A DNA stretch of 6,020 nucleotides from Thermoplasmatota archaeon (lineage in GTDB: Archaea > Thermoplasmatota > Thermoplasmata > Methanomassiliicoccales > Methanomassiliicoccaceae), in assembly GCA_022709105.1 (NCBI GenBank), contig JAKIXL010000092.1:1-6020 (forward strand), written 5' to 3'. Position 1 is the stretch's first letter, and each line of letters starts with the position of its first letter. This document shows, one piece after another, positions 1 through 5,597 of the stretch. The notes under the pieces are model-generated. The model had not been told where the DNA came from and made no database searches. It worked only from the letters and a program-made list of their open reading frames with translations. The translations under genes were made by a program, and so were the position numbers.

Positions 1-21
1 AAGGCCCCTGGGATAAGATGA

Positions 22-855
22 TCACTCAGTGATGATGCAGACCCATCGATCATAGAACCTATCGTTCTCGTTCTCGAACATCTCGACCCTCCTCGCTTCC
101 TCCAGCGCCCACTTCTTGATCATCTCTGCCTCCCTCTCGTTCTCCACGGTGACCATGGTCTCGGCGGCAAGGTCCATGAGCTCACAAAGGATGGCCCTCC
201 ATATGTGGGCGGTGAAGTCATTTATGGTGCCGGCCATAAGCGCAAGCCCCAGGTCGGTGGGCCGCACATAATGGCCGGCCAGGGTCGCATCTATGAGCAT
301 CGTCTCATCCGGCCGAAGCCTGCCCTTGGACAGCCCTAAGGACAGCAGGGTGGGGTCGTTGTCATACGCCAGGGAGCCGATCCCAAGGTCTCTGAGAACT
401 GCAGCCCCCATACCTGAACCGCAGCCACAATCCAAGCAATTATTTCCTTTCCGGTCTCCCCATATTTCTGTGATGAGCGACCGGAGGAGCCTCGCTCTTT
501 CTGGGGAGTGGTCCTCCATGGCCGGAGGATTGTTACGGAGGAGATCGAAGGAATAGTACTCTCGGGTCGCTCTGATCCATTCCTCCTGGGTAGTCCTTAG
601 GATCTCGCCGTCGAGGTTCTCGAACCTCTCGACCGCTTCCACGGATGGCCCCCGCAGTATGAAATTGGTGGCCTTCCATCCCCTGTCTGTTAAAAGGACG
701 AGCGATAGTGGCCAATCCTCCTCATCGACCACCAGGCGTGCACCCTCCGCCTCCTCTCCCAGGAGCATTGCCGTAAAAGCTACGTCCGGCAACAGGTTGA
801 AAGCAGGTTCATTGAACCTGAATTCCGCAAGACCGAGAATATCATTGACCTTCAT
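22..855 (-). CDS. Class I SAM-dependent methyltransferase, substrate unknown
   Basis: A complete 277-residue protein with an ATG start at 855 and a TGA stop at 22-24. The Rossmann-type methyltransferase core starts near residue 139: glycine-rich motif I LDCGCGSGMG (141-150) binds SAM, D165 in LAYDND is the acidic residue expected at the end of beta-2, D189 in LIDA fits motif III, and LALMAGTINDF (204-214) fits the motif IV region. Residues 1-110 form an extra N-terminal domain that I do not recognise and that probably gives substrate specificity. There are no signal peptide or membrane segments, so it should be cytosolic. No Shine-Dalgarno sequence is visible before the ATG; a TATA-like element about 40 bases upstream predicts a nearly leaderless mRNA. 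It is divergent from ycaO-tfuA and close to mcr, so modification of MCR (for example S-methyl-Cys or N-methyl-His) is possible, but this is inference from position only. The methyltransferase class is firm; the target is unknown. Confidence 0.85.
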   Translation of the reverse strand: MKVNDILGLAEFRFNEPAFNLLPDVAFTAMLLGEEAEGARLVVDEEDWPLSLVLLTDRGWKATNFILRGPSVEAVERFENLDGEILRTTQEEWIRATREYYSFDLLRNNPPAMEDHSPERARLLRSLITEIWGDRKGNNCLDCGCGSGMGAAVLRDLGIGSLAYDNDPTLLSLGLSKGRLRPDETMLIDATLAGHYVRPTDLGLALMAGTINDFTAHIWRAILCELMDLAAETMVTVENEREAEMIKKWALEEARRVEMFENENDRFYDRWVCIITE

Positions 856-887
856 GATAGGACCGGACCGGCCTAGACAGGTGACCT

Positions 888-903
888 TGATATATTATTA
901 TTG
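888..903. promoter_or_regulatory. AT-rich TATA-type element in the divergent promoter region
   Basis: TGATATATTATTATTG is the only strongly AT-rich patch between the divergent genes. On the minus strand its centre lies about 38-40 bases before the methyltransferase ATG (855), predicting transcription start near 867-869 and a 5' leader of about 12 bases. On the plus strand the same patch would predict a start near 920, which would keep the GGAGGAGGT sequence in the ycaO leader. Just beside it, 861-871 is a short tandem repeat of GACCG. Assignment rests on the usual archaeal spacing (TATA centre about 26 bases before the start site). Confidence 0.45.
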
Positions 904-932
904 TGGCCATGGGCGGAGGATGGTTCGAGAGA

Positions 933-940
933 TTTATTAT
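933..940 (+). promoter_or_regulatory. Alternative TATA box for ycaO
   Basis: TTTATTAT follows a purine-rich GAGAGA that resembles a BRE. Its centre (about 936.5) plus 26 falls at 962-963, exactly the chosen ATG of ycaO, so use of this box would give a leaderless mRNA. It competes with the element at 888-903, which would give a transcript that carries a Shine-Dalgarno sequence. The sequence alone does not decide between them. Confidence 0.35.
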
Positions 941-941
941 C

Positions 942-950
942 GGAGGAGGT
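942..950 (+). promoter_or_regulatory. Shine-Dalgarno candidate for ycaO
   Basis: GGAGGAGGT lies 12 bases before the ATG at 963. The match to the 16S anti-SD is strong but the spacing is longer than usual (5-9). It argues against the in-frame GTG at 903, which would add 20 residues of glycine-rich, non-family-like sequence. Confidence 0.5.
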
Positions 951-962
951 CATGGACATCTC

Positions 963-2165
963 ATGATTTTGGGATCCCGGCCCAAGCATTTGACCTCCGA
1001 CGGGGAGCGGGCGGTCGACCCTAAGGAGACCCTGGAAAGGATAGAGCCTTTGATGAAGAAGGCAGGCATTACCAGACTAGCTGACATCACAGACCTGGAT
1101 CGTATAGGGATACCTGTTTTCTCTGCGATCCGCCCTTCCGCCGAGAGCGGTGCGATCTCGGTCTACAACGGGAAAGGCATGACCAAGGAAGAGGCCATGG
1201 TCTCCGCCCTGATGGAAGGGTTCGAGAGATATTGCGCCGAGGTAAGAGGGTTCAATATCGTACGCAAGGGCGTAGTGGAGTTCATGGAGACCCATAATGC
1301 CATCGATCCTTTGGACCTCATACTCACGCCGGCGTCAGCATTCCACCTGACGAAGCAGCCGATAGGCTGGGTCAAGGGCTTTGACCTTAACAGCATGGAG
1401 GAGACCTGGGTCCCTGCAAGCGCGGTATTCCATCCCTACGTGTCAAGGCTCGACCTTGCCCTGTTCCGAACCTCCACAAACGGTCTCGCCTCTGGTAACA
1501 ATTACGAGGAAGCGATCCTCCATGGCCTATGCGAGGTCATCGAGAGGGACGCATGGTCCTTGGCCGAAGGCCACCGAAAGATACGAGGTGATGTCGTCGC
1601 CCCGGATGGCGGAAATGTCAGTAAGATCATGGAGATGTTCACGTCCAAGGGGATCGAGATACACCTCAAGTACCTGACCACTGACATAGGGGTTCCCACC
1701 ATTGCTGCGGCCGCTGATGATGTAGTTATGCAGGACCCTGCCCTGCTGACCCTTGGGATAGGCACGCATCTCGATCCTGAGGTGGCGGCAATCAAAGCGC
1801 TCCTTGAGGTCGCTCAAAGCAGGCTCACTCAGATCCATGGAGCAAGGGAGGACACTGTCCACGGGGAACATTCGAGGAAGCTCGGATACGAGCGAATGAA
1901 GCGGATCAACAAGATGTGGCTTAGCGATACGGGCCCAAAGGTGAAGCTCGATGAGATGCCGGTTCTGGACACCGATGACGTCTTCGATGACCTTCAGGTG
2001 GTCCGAAAGCAGCTGAACTCCCGTGGTTTCAAGAGCACAGTGATCGTCGACCTTACAAGAAAGGATCTTGGCATCCCGGTCGTAAGGGTTATCGTGCCTG
2101 GGCTGGAGGTCTTTGCCATAGATGAGGACCGGGTAGGGCCGAGAATGATGGGAGGTAGGGTCTGA
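963..2165 (+). CDS. ycaO: YcaO-type ATP-dependent McrA-glycine thioamidation enzyme (methanogenesis marker protein 1)
   Basis: A 400-residue YcaO-domain protein. The family uses ATP to activate a peptide amide by phosphorylation; in methanogens, with TfuA, it converts a glycine of McrA to thioglycine. Visible ATP/Mg-binding motifs are S81, E85, E88 and R89 in SALMEGFERYCAE, then E191, E194 and R195 in HGLCEVIERDAW, and Q285 and R287 in EVAQSRLTQIHGARED (282-297). The C-terminal core strand IPVVRVIVPGLE is present and the protein ends soon after in MMGGRV. It has no proline-rich PxPxP tail, as expected of TfuA-linked rather than azole-forming YcaO proteins. I chose ATG 963 because the region upstream is promoter-like and has a Shine-Dalgarno sequence; GTG 903 is an in-frame alternative. 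The stop (TGA 2163-2165) overlaps the start of tfuA, so the two are one transcription and translation unit. Family assignment is firm; the McrA target follows from the family and the adjacent mcr operon. Confidence 0.95.
   Translation: MILGSRPKHLTSDGERAVDPKETLERIEPLMKKAGITRLADITDLDRIGIPVFSAIRPSAESGAISVYNGKGMTKEEAMVSALMEGFERYCAEVRGFNIVRKGVVEFMETHNAIDPLDLILTPASAFHLTKQPIGWVKGFDLNSMEETWVPASAVFHPYVSRLDLALFRTSTNGLASGNNYEEAILHGLCEVIERDAWSLAEGHRKIRGDVVAPDGGNVSKIMEMFTSKGIEIHLKYLTTDIGVPTIAAAADDVVMQDPALLTLGIGTHLDPEVAAIKALLEVAQSRLTQIHGAREDTVHGEHSRKLGYERMKRINKMWLSDTGPKVKLDEMPVLDTDDVFDDLQVVRKQLNSRGFKSTVIVDLTRKDLGIPVVRVIVPGLEVFAIDEDRVGPRMMGGRV
2151..2156 (+). promoter_or_regulatory. Ribosome binding site that supports the CTG start of tfuA
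   Basis: A perfect GGAGGT inside the last codons of ycaO. It lies 5 bases before CTG 2162 but 35 bases before TTG 2192, so it fits a start at 2162 and not at 2192. Confidence 0.6.
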
Positions 2166-2806
2166 GGCCTGTAATCTATGTCGGCCCAAGCTTGGAGCAT
2201 GAGGCCGCCATCGAGCTGCTCGACGCTGACTATCGGCCTCCGGTAAAGAGAGGGGACCTTGCCGCTTTGCCGGCCGATATCAGGACAGTTGGCATAATCG
2301 ACGGCGTGCTCCTGACCGATGCCGCCGTCGGCCACAGAGAGATACTAACGCTCCTGAGGAGAGGGGTCAAGGTACTGGGCGGCGGCAGCATGGGGGCCCT
2401 CAGGGCGGCCGAGCTCTCTGACATGGGGATGATCGGCGTAGGAAGGATATTCAAAGAATATTCTTCCGGCCGGATCAATGGCGATGACGAGGTCGTCCTG
2501 GCGTATGATCCTTTCAGTCTGAGGCCCCTGTCGGAACCGCTCATCAATCTCAGATTGAACATAGAGGCGGCCGCCGGTAGGGGCATTATCAGCGCGGAAG
2601 CCTCGTCAAGGCTCATAGATGCTCTAAAAAGGACGTATTATCCAAAAAGGACCTTTGAACGTCTCGATAAAATCGCGAGGGAATTATTGGAAAAAACCGA
2701 GTTCGAGGCATTTTCGTTTTTCTTGAAAAACGAGAGAATGGACCATAAGCGAAATGACGCGATTTTGCTAATAAAGGCCGTTAAGGATGAACCTCGTTTT
2801 TTTTGA
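2162..2806 (+). CDS. tfuA: TfuA-like protein, YcaO partner in McrA thioamidation
   Basis: About 214 residues. TfuA partners YcaO in protein thioamidation and is thought to deliver or release the sulfur. The family signature GGGSMGALRAAEL (73-85, counted from CTG 2162) is intact, as are the N-terminal strand VIYVGPSLE (4-12), DYRPPVKRGDL (23-33), IIDGVLLTDAAVGHREIL (45-62) and the DDEVVLAY segment (108-115). No ATG or GTG exists in frame after the stop at 2156-2158. TTG 2192 would remove the conserved VIYVGPS strand, so translation most likely starts at CTG 2162, whose last two bases are part of the ycaO stop (CTGA), with GGAGGT 5 bases upstream. The last 60 or so codons are much richer in A and T than the rest and contain an inverted repeat; the gene ends in a T8 run with TGA at 2804-2806. 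Family identity is firm; the exact start is inferred. Confidence 0.92.
   Translation: MRPVIYVGPSLEHEAAIELLDADYRPPVKRGDLAALPADIRTVGIIDGVLLTDAAVGHREILTLLRRGVKVLGGGSMGALRAAELSDMGMIGVGRIFKEYSSGRINGDDEVVLAYDPFSLRPLSEPLINLRLNIEAAAGRGIISAEASSRLIDALKRTYYPKRTFERLDKIARELLEKTEFEAFSFFLKNERMDHKRNDAILLIKAVKDEPRFF
2714..2733 (+). repeat. Perfect 9-bp inverted repeat inside tfuA
   Basis: Arms TCGTTTTTC (2714-2722) and GAAAAACGA (2725-2733) are perfect complements around TT. As RNA the tight loop would open at least one pair. It lies in the AT-rich 3' part of tfuA, some 65 bases before the T8 run. It may be a pause or attenuation hairpin, a DNA operator, or simply a by-product of coding for FFLKN. Confidence 0.5.
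2797..2804 (+). terminator. Oligo-T transcription terminator at the end of tfuA
   Basis: Eight T residues in a row, overlapping the last two codons and the first base of the tfuA stop. Archaeal RNA polymerase terminates at short T runs without needing a hairpin. The position, right after the ycaO-tfuA unit and about 100 bases before the mcr TATA box, suits separation of the two transcripts. Termination may be partial, in which case some ycaO-tfuA transcripts could read into mcr. Confidence 0.55.
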
Positions 2807-2901
2807 AAAATTAACTCATGTTAAGAAAATTGCAGGAGGTCTGGCCGAACCTCAAAAATCACGATTGTTTACGTTGGTTGGATTATCCATCCAGCACCAT
2901 G
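2807..2901. promoter_or_regulatory. mcr upstream region with three short inverted repeats
   Basis: No convincing gene lies here. Three dyads are visible: TTAAC-tcat-GTTAA (2811-2824), GAGGT-8 bases-ACCTC (2836-2853) and TGGATTATCCA (2879-2889). The last one ends 12 bases before the TATA box, a usual place for an archaeal activator or for interference with TBP/TFB binding. Each is short and could arise by chance, so they are candidate operators only. Confidence 0.3.
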
Positions 2902-2909
2902 TTTATATC
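2902..2909 (+). promoter_or_regulatory. TATA box of the mcr operon
   Basis: TTTATATC is the best TATA match before mcrB. It is followed by an alternating TC tract (2908-2918). With standard spacing the transcript should start at about 2930-2932, which leaves a leader of about 120 bases before the mcrB start at 3052. The upstream CACCATG is only a weak BRE. Confidence 0.65.
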
Positions 2910-2998
2910 TCTCTCTCTACTTACAGGGCAATGACAGGGGATTTGGTTTTCATCAGAAGGGAGGCACTCTCGGACGATGAAGGCCGTTCAACTTCTTA

Positions 2999-3023
2999 CC
3001 CCGGCCGGGGGGACTCTGCCGGG
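2999..3023 (+). promoter_or_regulatory. GC-rich stem-loop in the mcr leader
   Basis: CCCCGGCCGGGG (2999-3010) is a perfect 12-base palindrome. CCCGGC (3000-3005) can instead pair with GCCGGG (3018-3023) around a 12-base loop. Either structure would sit 17-30 bases before the mcrB Shine-Dalgarno sequence in an otherwise less structured leader. It may affect translation or mRNA stability; no known riboswitch class is recognised. Confidence 0.35.
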
Positions 3024-3039
3024 CGAGGAAAAAATGATT

Positions 3040-3045
3040 GGAGGT
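3040..3045 (+). promoter_or_regulatory. Ribosome binding site that decides the mcrB start
   Basis: GGAGGT lies 6 bases before TTG 3052, an ideal spacing. It would lie inside the coding region if ATG 2977 or ATG 3034 were used, so it favours the TTG. Confidence 0.7.
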
Positions 3046-3051
3046 AGAAAT

Positions 3052-4371
3052 TTGGCGAAATACAAGGACAAAATAGACTTGTATGACGACAGGGGTAAGC
3101 TTATTGAGAAGGATGTGCCCCTTGAAGCGATCAGCCCTCTGAACAACAACGCAATTAAGCGGATCGCATCCTTGGCCAAGAGGACCATCGCCGTGGACAT
3201 GTCTGGACTTGAGAGGAGCCTCAAGACCGGGCGCGTCGGCGGCGGGTACATCAAGGGCAAGGAGATAGACGCTGCCGTTGTGGCCAATGCGGATAAGTTG
3301 GCAAAGAGGGTCAAGGACATCCTGAAGGTCGACAAGGACGATGACACTGATGTCAAGGTCATCATGGACGGGAAGAGAATGATCGTCATGGTCCCGACCA
3401 ACCGCGTCGACGCTGGTGTAGAGTACACCACTGGATTCACCGCAGCTGCCGCTGCGCTTACCCAGGCCGTCATCGATGAGTTCAACGTCGACATGTTCCA
3501 TGCGAACATGGTAAAGGGTGCTGTTTGGGGCAGATATCCCCAAAGCTTGAACTTCCTTGGATCCAACCTGAAGTCCATCCTGGAGGTTCCGCAGGTCAAC
3601 GAGGGAGCCGGATATGCTCTCAGAAACATCATGGCAAACCATCTGGTCGCCTTGTCTGGTAAGAACTCGGTCAACGCTGCCGCGCTGTCCTCTATCTTTG
3701 AGCAGACGGCGATGTTCGAGATGGGCGACGCCATCGGACCCTTCGAGAGGTACCACCTGCTGGGCCTGGCCTACCAAGGACTGAACGCGAACAACATCGT
3801 CCTTGACCTGGTCAAGGAGAACGGCAAGACCGGAACCGTCGGTACCGTTGTCGAGTCCATCGTGGGCCGCGCCATTGAGGACAAGGTCATCAAGGTCAAG
3901 GAGAAGCTGCCCTCTGGATACAAGGTGTACACCACCAACGACTTCCCGCTGTGGAACGCCTACGCCGCCGCTGGTATGCTTGCGGCCAACATGGTGAACA
4001 TCGGTGCTGCCAGGGCTTCCCAGGCCGTGCCTGCGACGACCCTGTACTACAACGACCTTATCGAGCACGAGACCGGCCTGCCTGGAGTCGACTTCGGCCG
4101 CGCCATGGGTGTCTGCGTCGGTATGTCCTTCTTCAGCCACTCTATCTACGGCGGTGGCGGACCTGGACTGTTCCACGGCAACCACGTCGTGACCAAGCAC
4201 TCCAAGGGATTCGTCATCCCGTGCATCGCTGCGGCCTGTTCCCTGGATGCAGGGACTCAGTACTTCTCACCCGAGAGCACCTCTTCCCTTGTGAGGGATG
4301 TGTTCGGTGAAATACCTGAGTTCAAGGCTCCGTTGAAGGCGATTGGCAAGGAGGCCAAGAAACTGAAGTAA
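3052..4371 (+). CDS. mcrB: Methyl-coenzyme M reductase subunit beta
   Basis: A 439-residue protein, the normal family length. McrB is the beta subunit of the alpha2-beta2-gamma2 cytosolic nickel-F430 enzyme that reduces methyl-CoM with CoB to methane and the CoM-CoB heterodisulfide. The N-terminus [15 protein letters not shown] and the C-terminal [16 protein letters not shown] (363-378) are typical. F360, Y366 and H378 correspond, with an offset of one, to the substrate-pocket residues F361, Y367 and H379 of the Methanothermobacter enzyme. The start is TTG 3052 with GGAGGT 6 bases upstream. In-frame ATG 2977 would add 25 residues that do not look family-like, and ATG 3034, which has a weaker GAGG, would add 6. 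It ends with TAA 4369-4371. It is first in the operon, after a leader of about 120 bases, and codon choice (AAG, GTC, CTG, GGC) is that of a highly expressed gene. Identity is certain; the start is likely. Confidence 0.97.
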   Translation: MAKYKDKIDLYDDRGKLIEKDVPLEAISPLNNNAIKRIASLAKRTIAVDMSGLERSLKTGRVGGGYIKGKEIDAAVVANADKLAKRVKDILKVDKDDDTDVKVIMDGKRMIVMVPTNRVDAGVEYTTGFTAAAAALTQAVIDEFNVDMFHANMVKGAVWGRYPQSLNFLGSNLKSILEVPQVNEGAGYALRNIMANHLVALSGKNSVNAAALSSIFEQTAMFEMGDAIGPFERYHLLGLAYQGLNANNIVLDLVKENGKTGTVGTVVESIVGRAIEDKVIKVKEKLPSGYKVYTTNDFPLWNAYAAAGMLAANMVNIGAARASQAVPATTLYYNDLIEHETGLPGVDFGRAMGVCVGMSFFSHSIYGGGGPGLFHGNHVVTKHSKGFVIPCIAAACSLDAGTQYFSPESTSSLVRDVFGEIPEFKAPLKAIGKEAKKLK

Positions 4372-4391
4372 GAGGTGTGTGGTTAAGCTTG

Positions 4392-4814
4392 ATGACAAGT
4401 ACTAATGCCCCTGAGGCTGTCCCGCTGCCTGAGATCCTGATCTTTCCAAACAGGCTCCTCAAGGCCGAGACCACCGAGAAGCTCCTTAACAGGATCTACG
4501 AGGTTCCCCATGTGAGGCAGGTCAACATCGCTGGCGAAGCTCTACCGGCGGTGCTGAGCTCCGGCCCCAACAAGGGACTGCCCAACGAACACCCTGAACG
4601 CAGGGTGATAACAGTGAAAGGCGAGCAGGTCGAACTTCGCCTGCTGGTAGGAAGAGTGTTCGTCGAGATCGATGACATCGACCATGTCCAGCGAGCGCTC
4701 GAGGAAATCGATGAGATATGCATCGAGATCCTCCCGTTCGGGTTCAACCTGGAAGTGGGCAGGTACTCGAAATACAAGCCGACCGTCACCGATTACAAGA
4801 AATGCAAGAGGTAA
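4392..4814 (+). CDS. mcrD: MCR operon protein D, accessory protein of methyl-coenzyme M reductase
   Basis: A 140-residue protein from ATG 4392 to TAA 4812-4814. McrD is not a subunit of the mature enzyme; it binds MCR and is linked to its assembly or activation. Family hallmarks are [12 protein letters not shown] (12-23), the central [17 protein letters not shown] segment (57-73), VGRVFVEID (86-94) and the C-terminal [20 protein letters not shown] (114-133) with TDYKK following. The start is not settled: GAGGTG at 4372-4377 is 14 bases before ATG 4392, which is long, so TTG 4389 (11 bases) is possible. GTG 4377 would lie in the Shine-Dalgarno sequence itself and is unlikely. It is 20 bases after mcrB and 5 bases before mcrG. 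The next gene is mcrG, not mcrC, unlike the mcrBDCGA order of many methanogens. Confidence 0.95.
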   Translation: MTSTNAPEAVPLPEILIFPNRLLKAETTEKLLNRIYEVPHVRQVNIAGEALPAVLSSGPNKGLPNEHPERRVITVKGEQVELRLLVGRVFVEIDDIDHVQRALEEIDEICIEILPFGFNLEVGRYSKYKPTVTDYKKCKR

Positions 4815-4819
4815 TAATT

Positions 4820-5593
4820 ATGGCATACCAAGCTCAGTACTATCCTGGCAACAGCCAGATCGCCAAGAACAGGCGCCGGTACATGGACCCCTCCGAAAAG
4901 CTGAAGAAGCTCAGGGACGTGGCCATGGACGACGTCGTAAGGATTCTGGGCCACAGGGCTCCCGGAGAAGACTACAAGAGCATCCACCCCCCACTGGAGG
5001 AGGGCAACGAGCCGGATGACTACGTCCGCAAGTTGGTCACCCCCATCGAGGGCGCCAAGAAGGGCGACAGGATCAGGTACGTTCAGTTTACCGATTCGAT
5101 CTACTTCGCCCCCATGGTCCCCTATCTGAGGGCCTGGATGTACATGACCAGGATGAGAGGCTTCGACACCGGAACCCTTTCTGGAAGACAGATCATTGAG
5201 ATGAGGGAGAGGGACCTTGAGAAGGCATCCAAGGAACTCATCGACAATGAGACCTTCGACCCTGCCAAGACCGGTATCAGGGGTGCGACCGTGCACGGGC
5301 ACGCTTGCAGGCTGGACGAGAACGGGCTGATGTTCGACGCCTGGCAGAGATACCGCTGGAACGCTAAGAAGGGCGAGGTCGAGTATGTTAAGGACCAGGT
5401 CGCTCTTCCGCTGGACAAGCCCATCTCCGTGGGCAAGCCCCTGCCGGACGCTGAACTCAAAAAGATGACCACCATCTTCAGGGTAGATGGAGTTGACATG
5501 ATTGACGACCCCGAGGTCATGGCCATGAACCTGAGGATACACAGGCTGAGGACCCTTTGCGGATTCCAGGCCTTCGCCCTTAAGGGGGAGTAA
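4820..5593 (+). CDS. mcrG: Methyl-coenzyme M reductase subunit gamma
   Basis: A 257-residue protein, the usual length for McrG, the small structural subunit of MCR that helps hold F430. The start [20 protein letters not shown] is typical, with GAGGT (4808-4812) 7 bases before ATG 4820. The cofactor-contact segments are intact: L120, S121 and R123 in TLSGRQIIE and R154-H161 in RGATVHGH, which match L117, S118, R120 and H156/H158 of the Methanothermobacter gamma subunit with an offset of three. The central [19 protein letters not shown] (91-109) and the C-terminal [15 protein letters not shown] (238-252) are also typical. The ribosome binding site lies in the end of mcrD, so translation is probably coupled. 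An in-frame upstream ATG at 4718 is inside mcrD and is not the start. TAA stop at 5591-5593. Identity is certain. Confidence 0.98.
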   Translation: MAYQAQYYPGNSQIAKNRRRYMDPSEKLKKLRDVAMDDVVRILGHRAPGEDYKSIHPPLEEGNEPDDYVRKLVTPIEGAKKGDRIRYVQFTDSIYFAPMVPYLRAWMYMTRMRGFDTGTLSGRQIIEMRERDLEKASKELIDNETFDPAKTGIRGATVHGHACRLDENGLMFDAWQRYRWNAKKGEVEYVKDQVALPLDKPISVGKPLPDAELKKMTTIFRVDGVDMIDDPEVMAMNLRIHRLRTLCGFQAFALKGE

Positions 5594-5597
5594 AACT

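Larger units (their letters stand above)
2931..3047 (+). other. Possible leaderless upstream ORF (38 codons) in the mcr leader
   Basis: ATG 2931 coincides with the predicted transcription start, and the frame stays open for 38 codons up to TAG 3045-3047. That TAG overlaps the last base of the mcrB Shine-Dalgarno sequence (3040-3045), and mcrB starts 4 bases further on. The predicted peptide (starting [11 protein letters not shown], ending GKNDWR) resembles nothing I know and is hydrophilic and rich in Arg, Gly and Asp. If translated it could couple to or interfere with mcrB initiation. In archaea that use pyrrolysine the TAG might be read through, adding 13 codons to a TGA at 3084-3086. Chance occurrence is quite possible. 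Confidence 0.25.

Noticed and set aside
2156..2158. TAG before tfuA read as pyrrolysine to allow an upstream start
   Set aside because: No start codon is seen in that frame just upstream, and the conserved TfuA N-terminus begins after the TAG, so readthrough is not needed.
1527..2189. Minus-strand open frame of 220 codons under ycaO
   Set aside because: The plus strand in this stretch encodes conserved YcaO motifs; the antisense product resembles no family.
2818..2934. Small open frame from ATG 2818 across the mcr promoter
   Set aside because: It has no ribosome binding site, runs through the TATA box and TC tract, and its product resembles nothing known.
2977..3051. N-terminal extension of mcrB from ATG 2977
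   Set aside because: The added 25 residues do not resemble the McrB N-terminus, the upstream GGGAGG is 12 bases away, and GGAGGT before TTG 3052 would be buried in the coding region.
2953..4200. Long open frame (415 codons) antisense to mcrB
   Set aside because: It mirrors the GC-rich codon pattern of mcrB, has no promoter or family-like sequence, and is low-complexity in Val, Asp and Gly as expected of a shadow frame.
4718..4819. Upstream in-frame ATG extending mcrG by 34 codons
   Set aside because: It lies within the conserved C-terminal coding region of mcrD; ATG 4820 has a well-spaced GAGGT and the standard McrG N-terminus.
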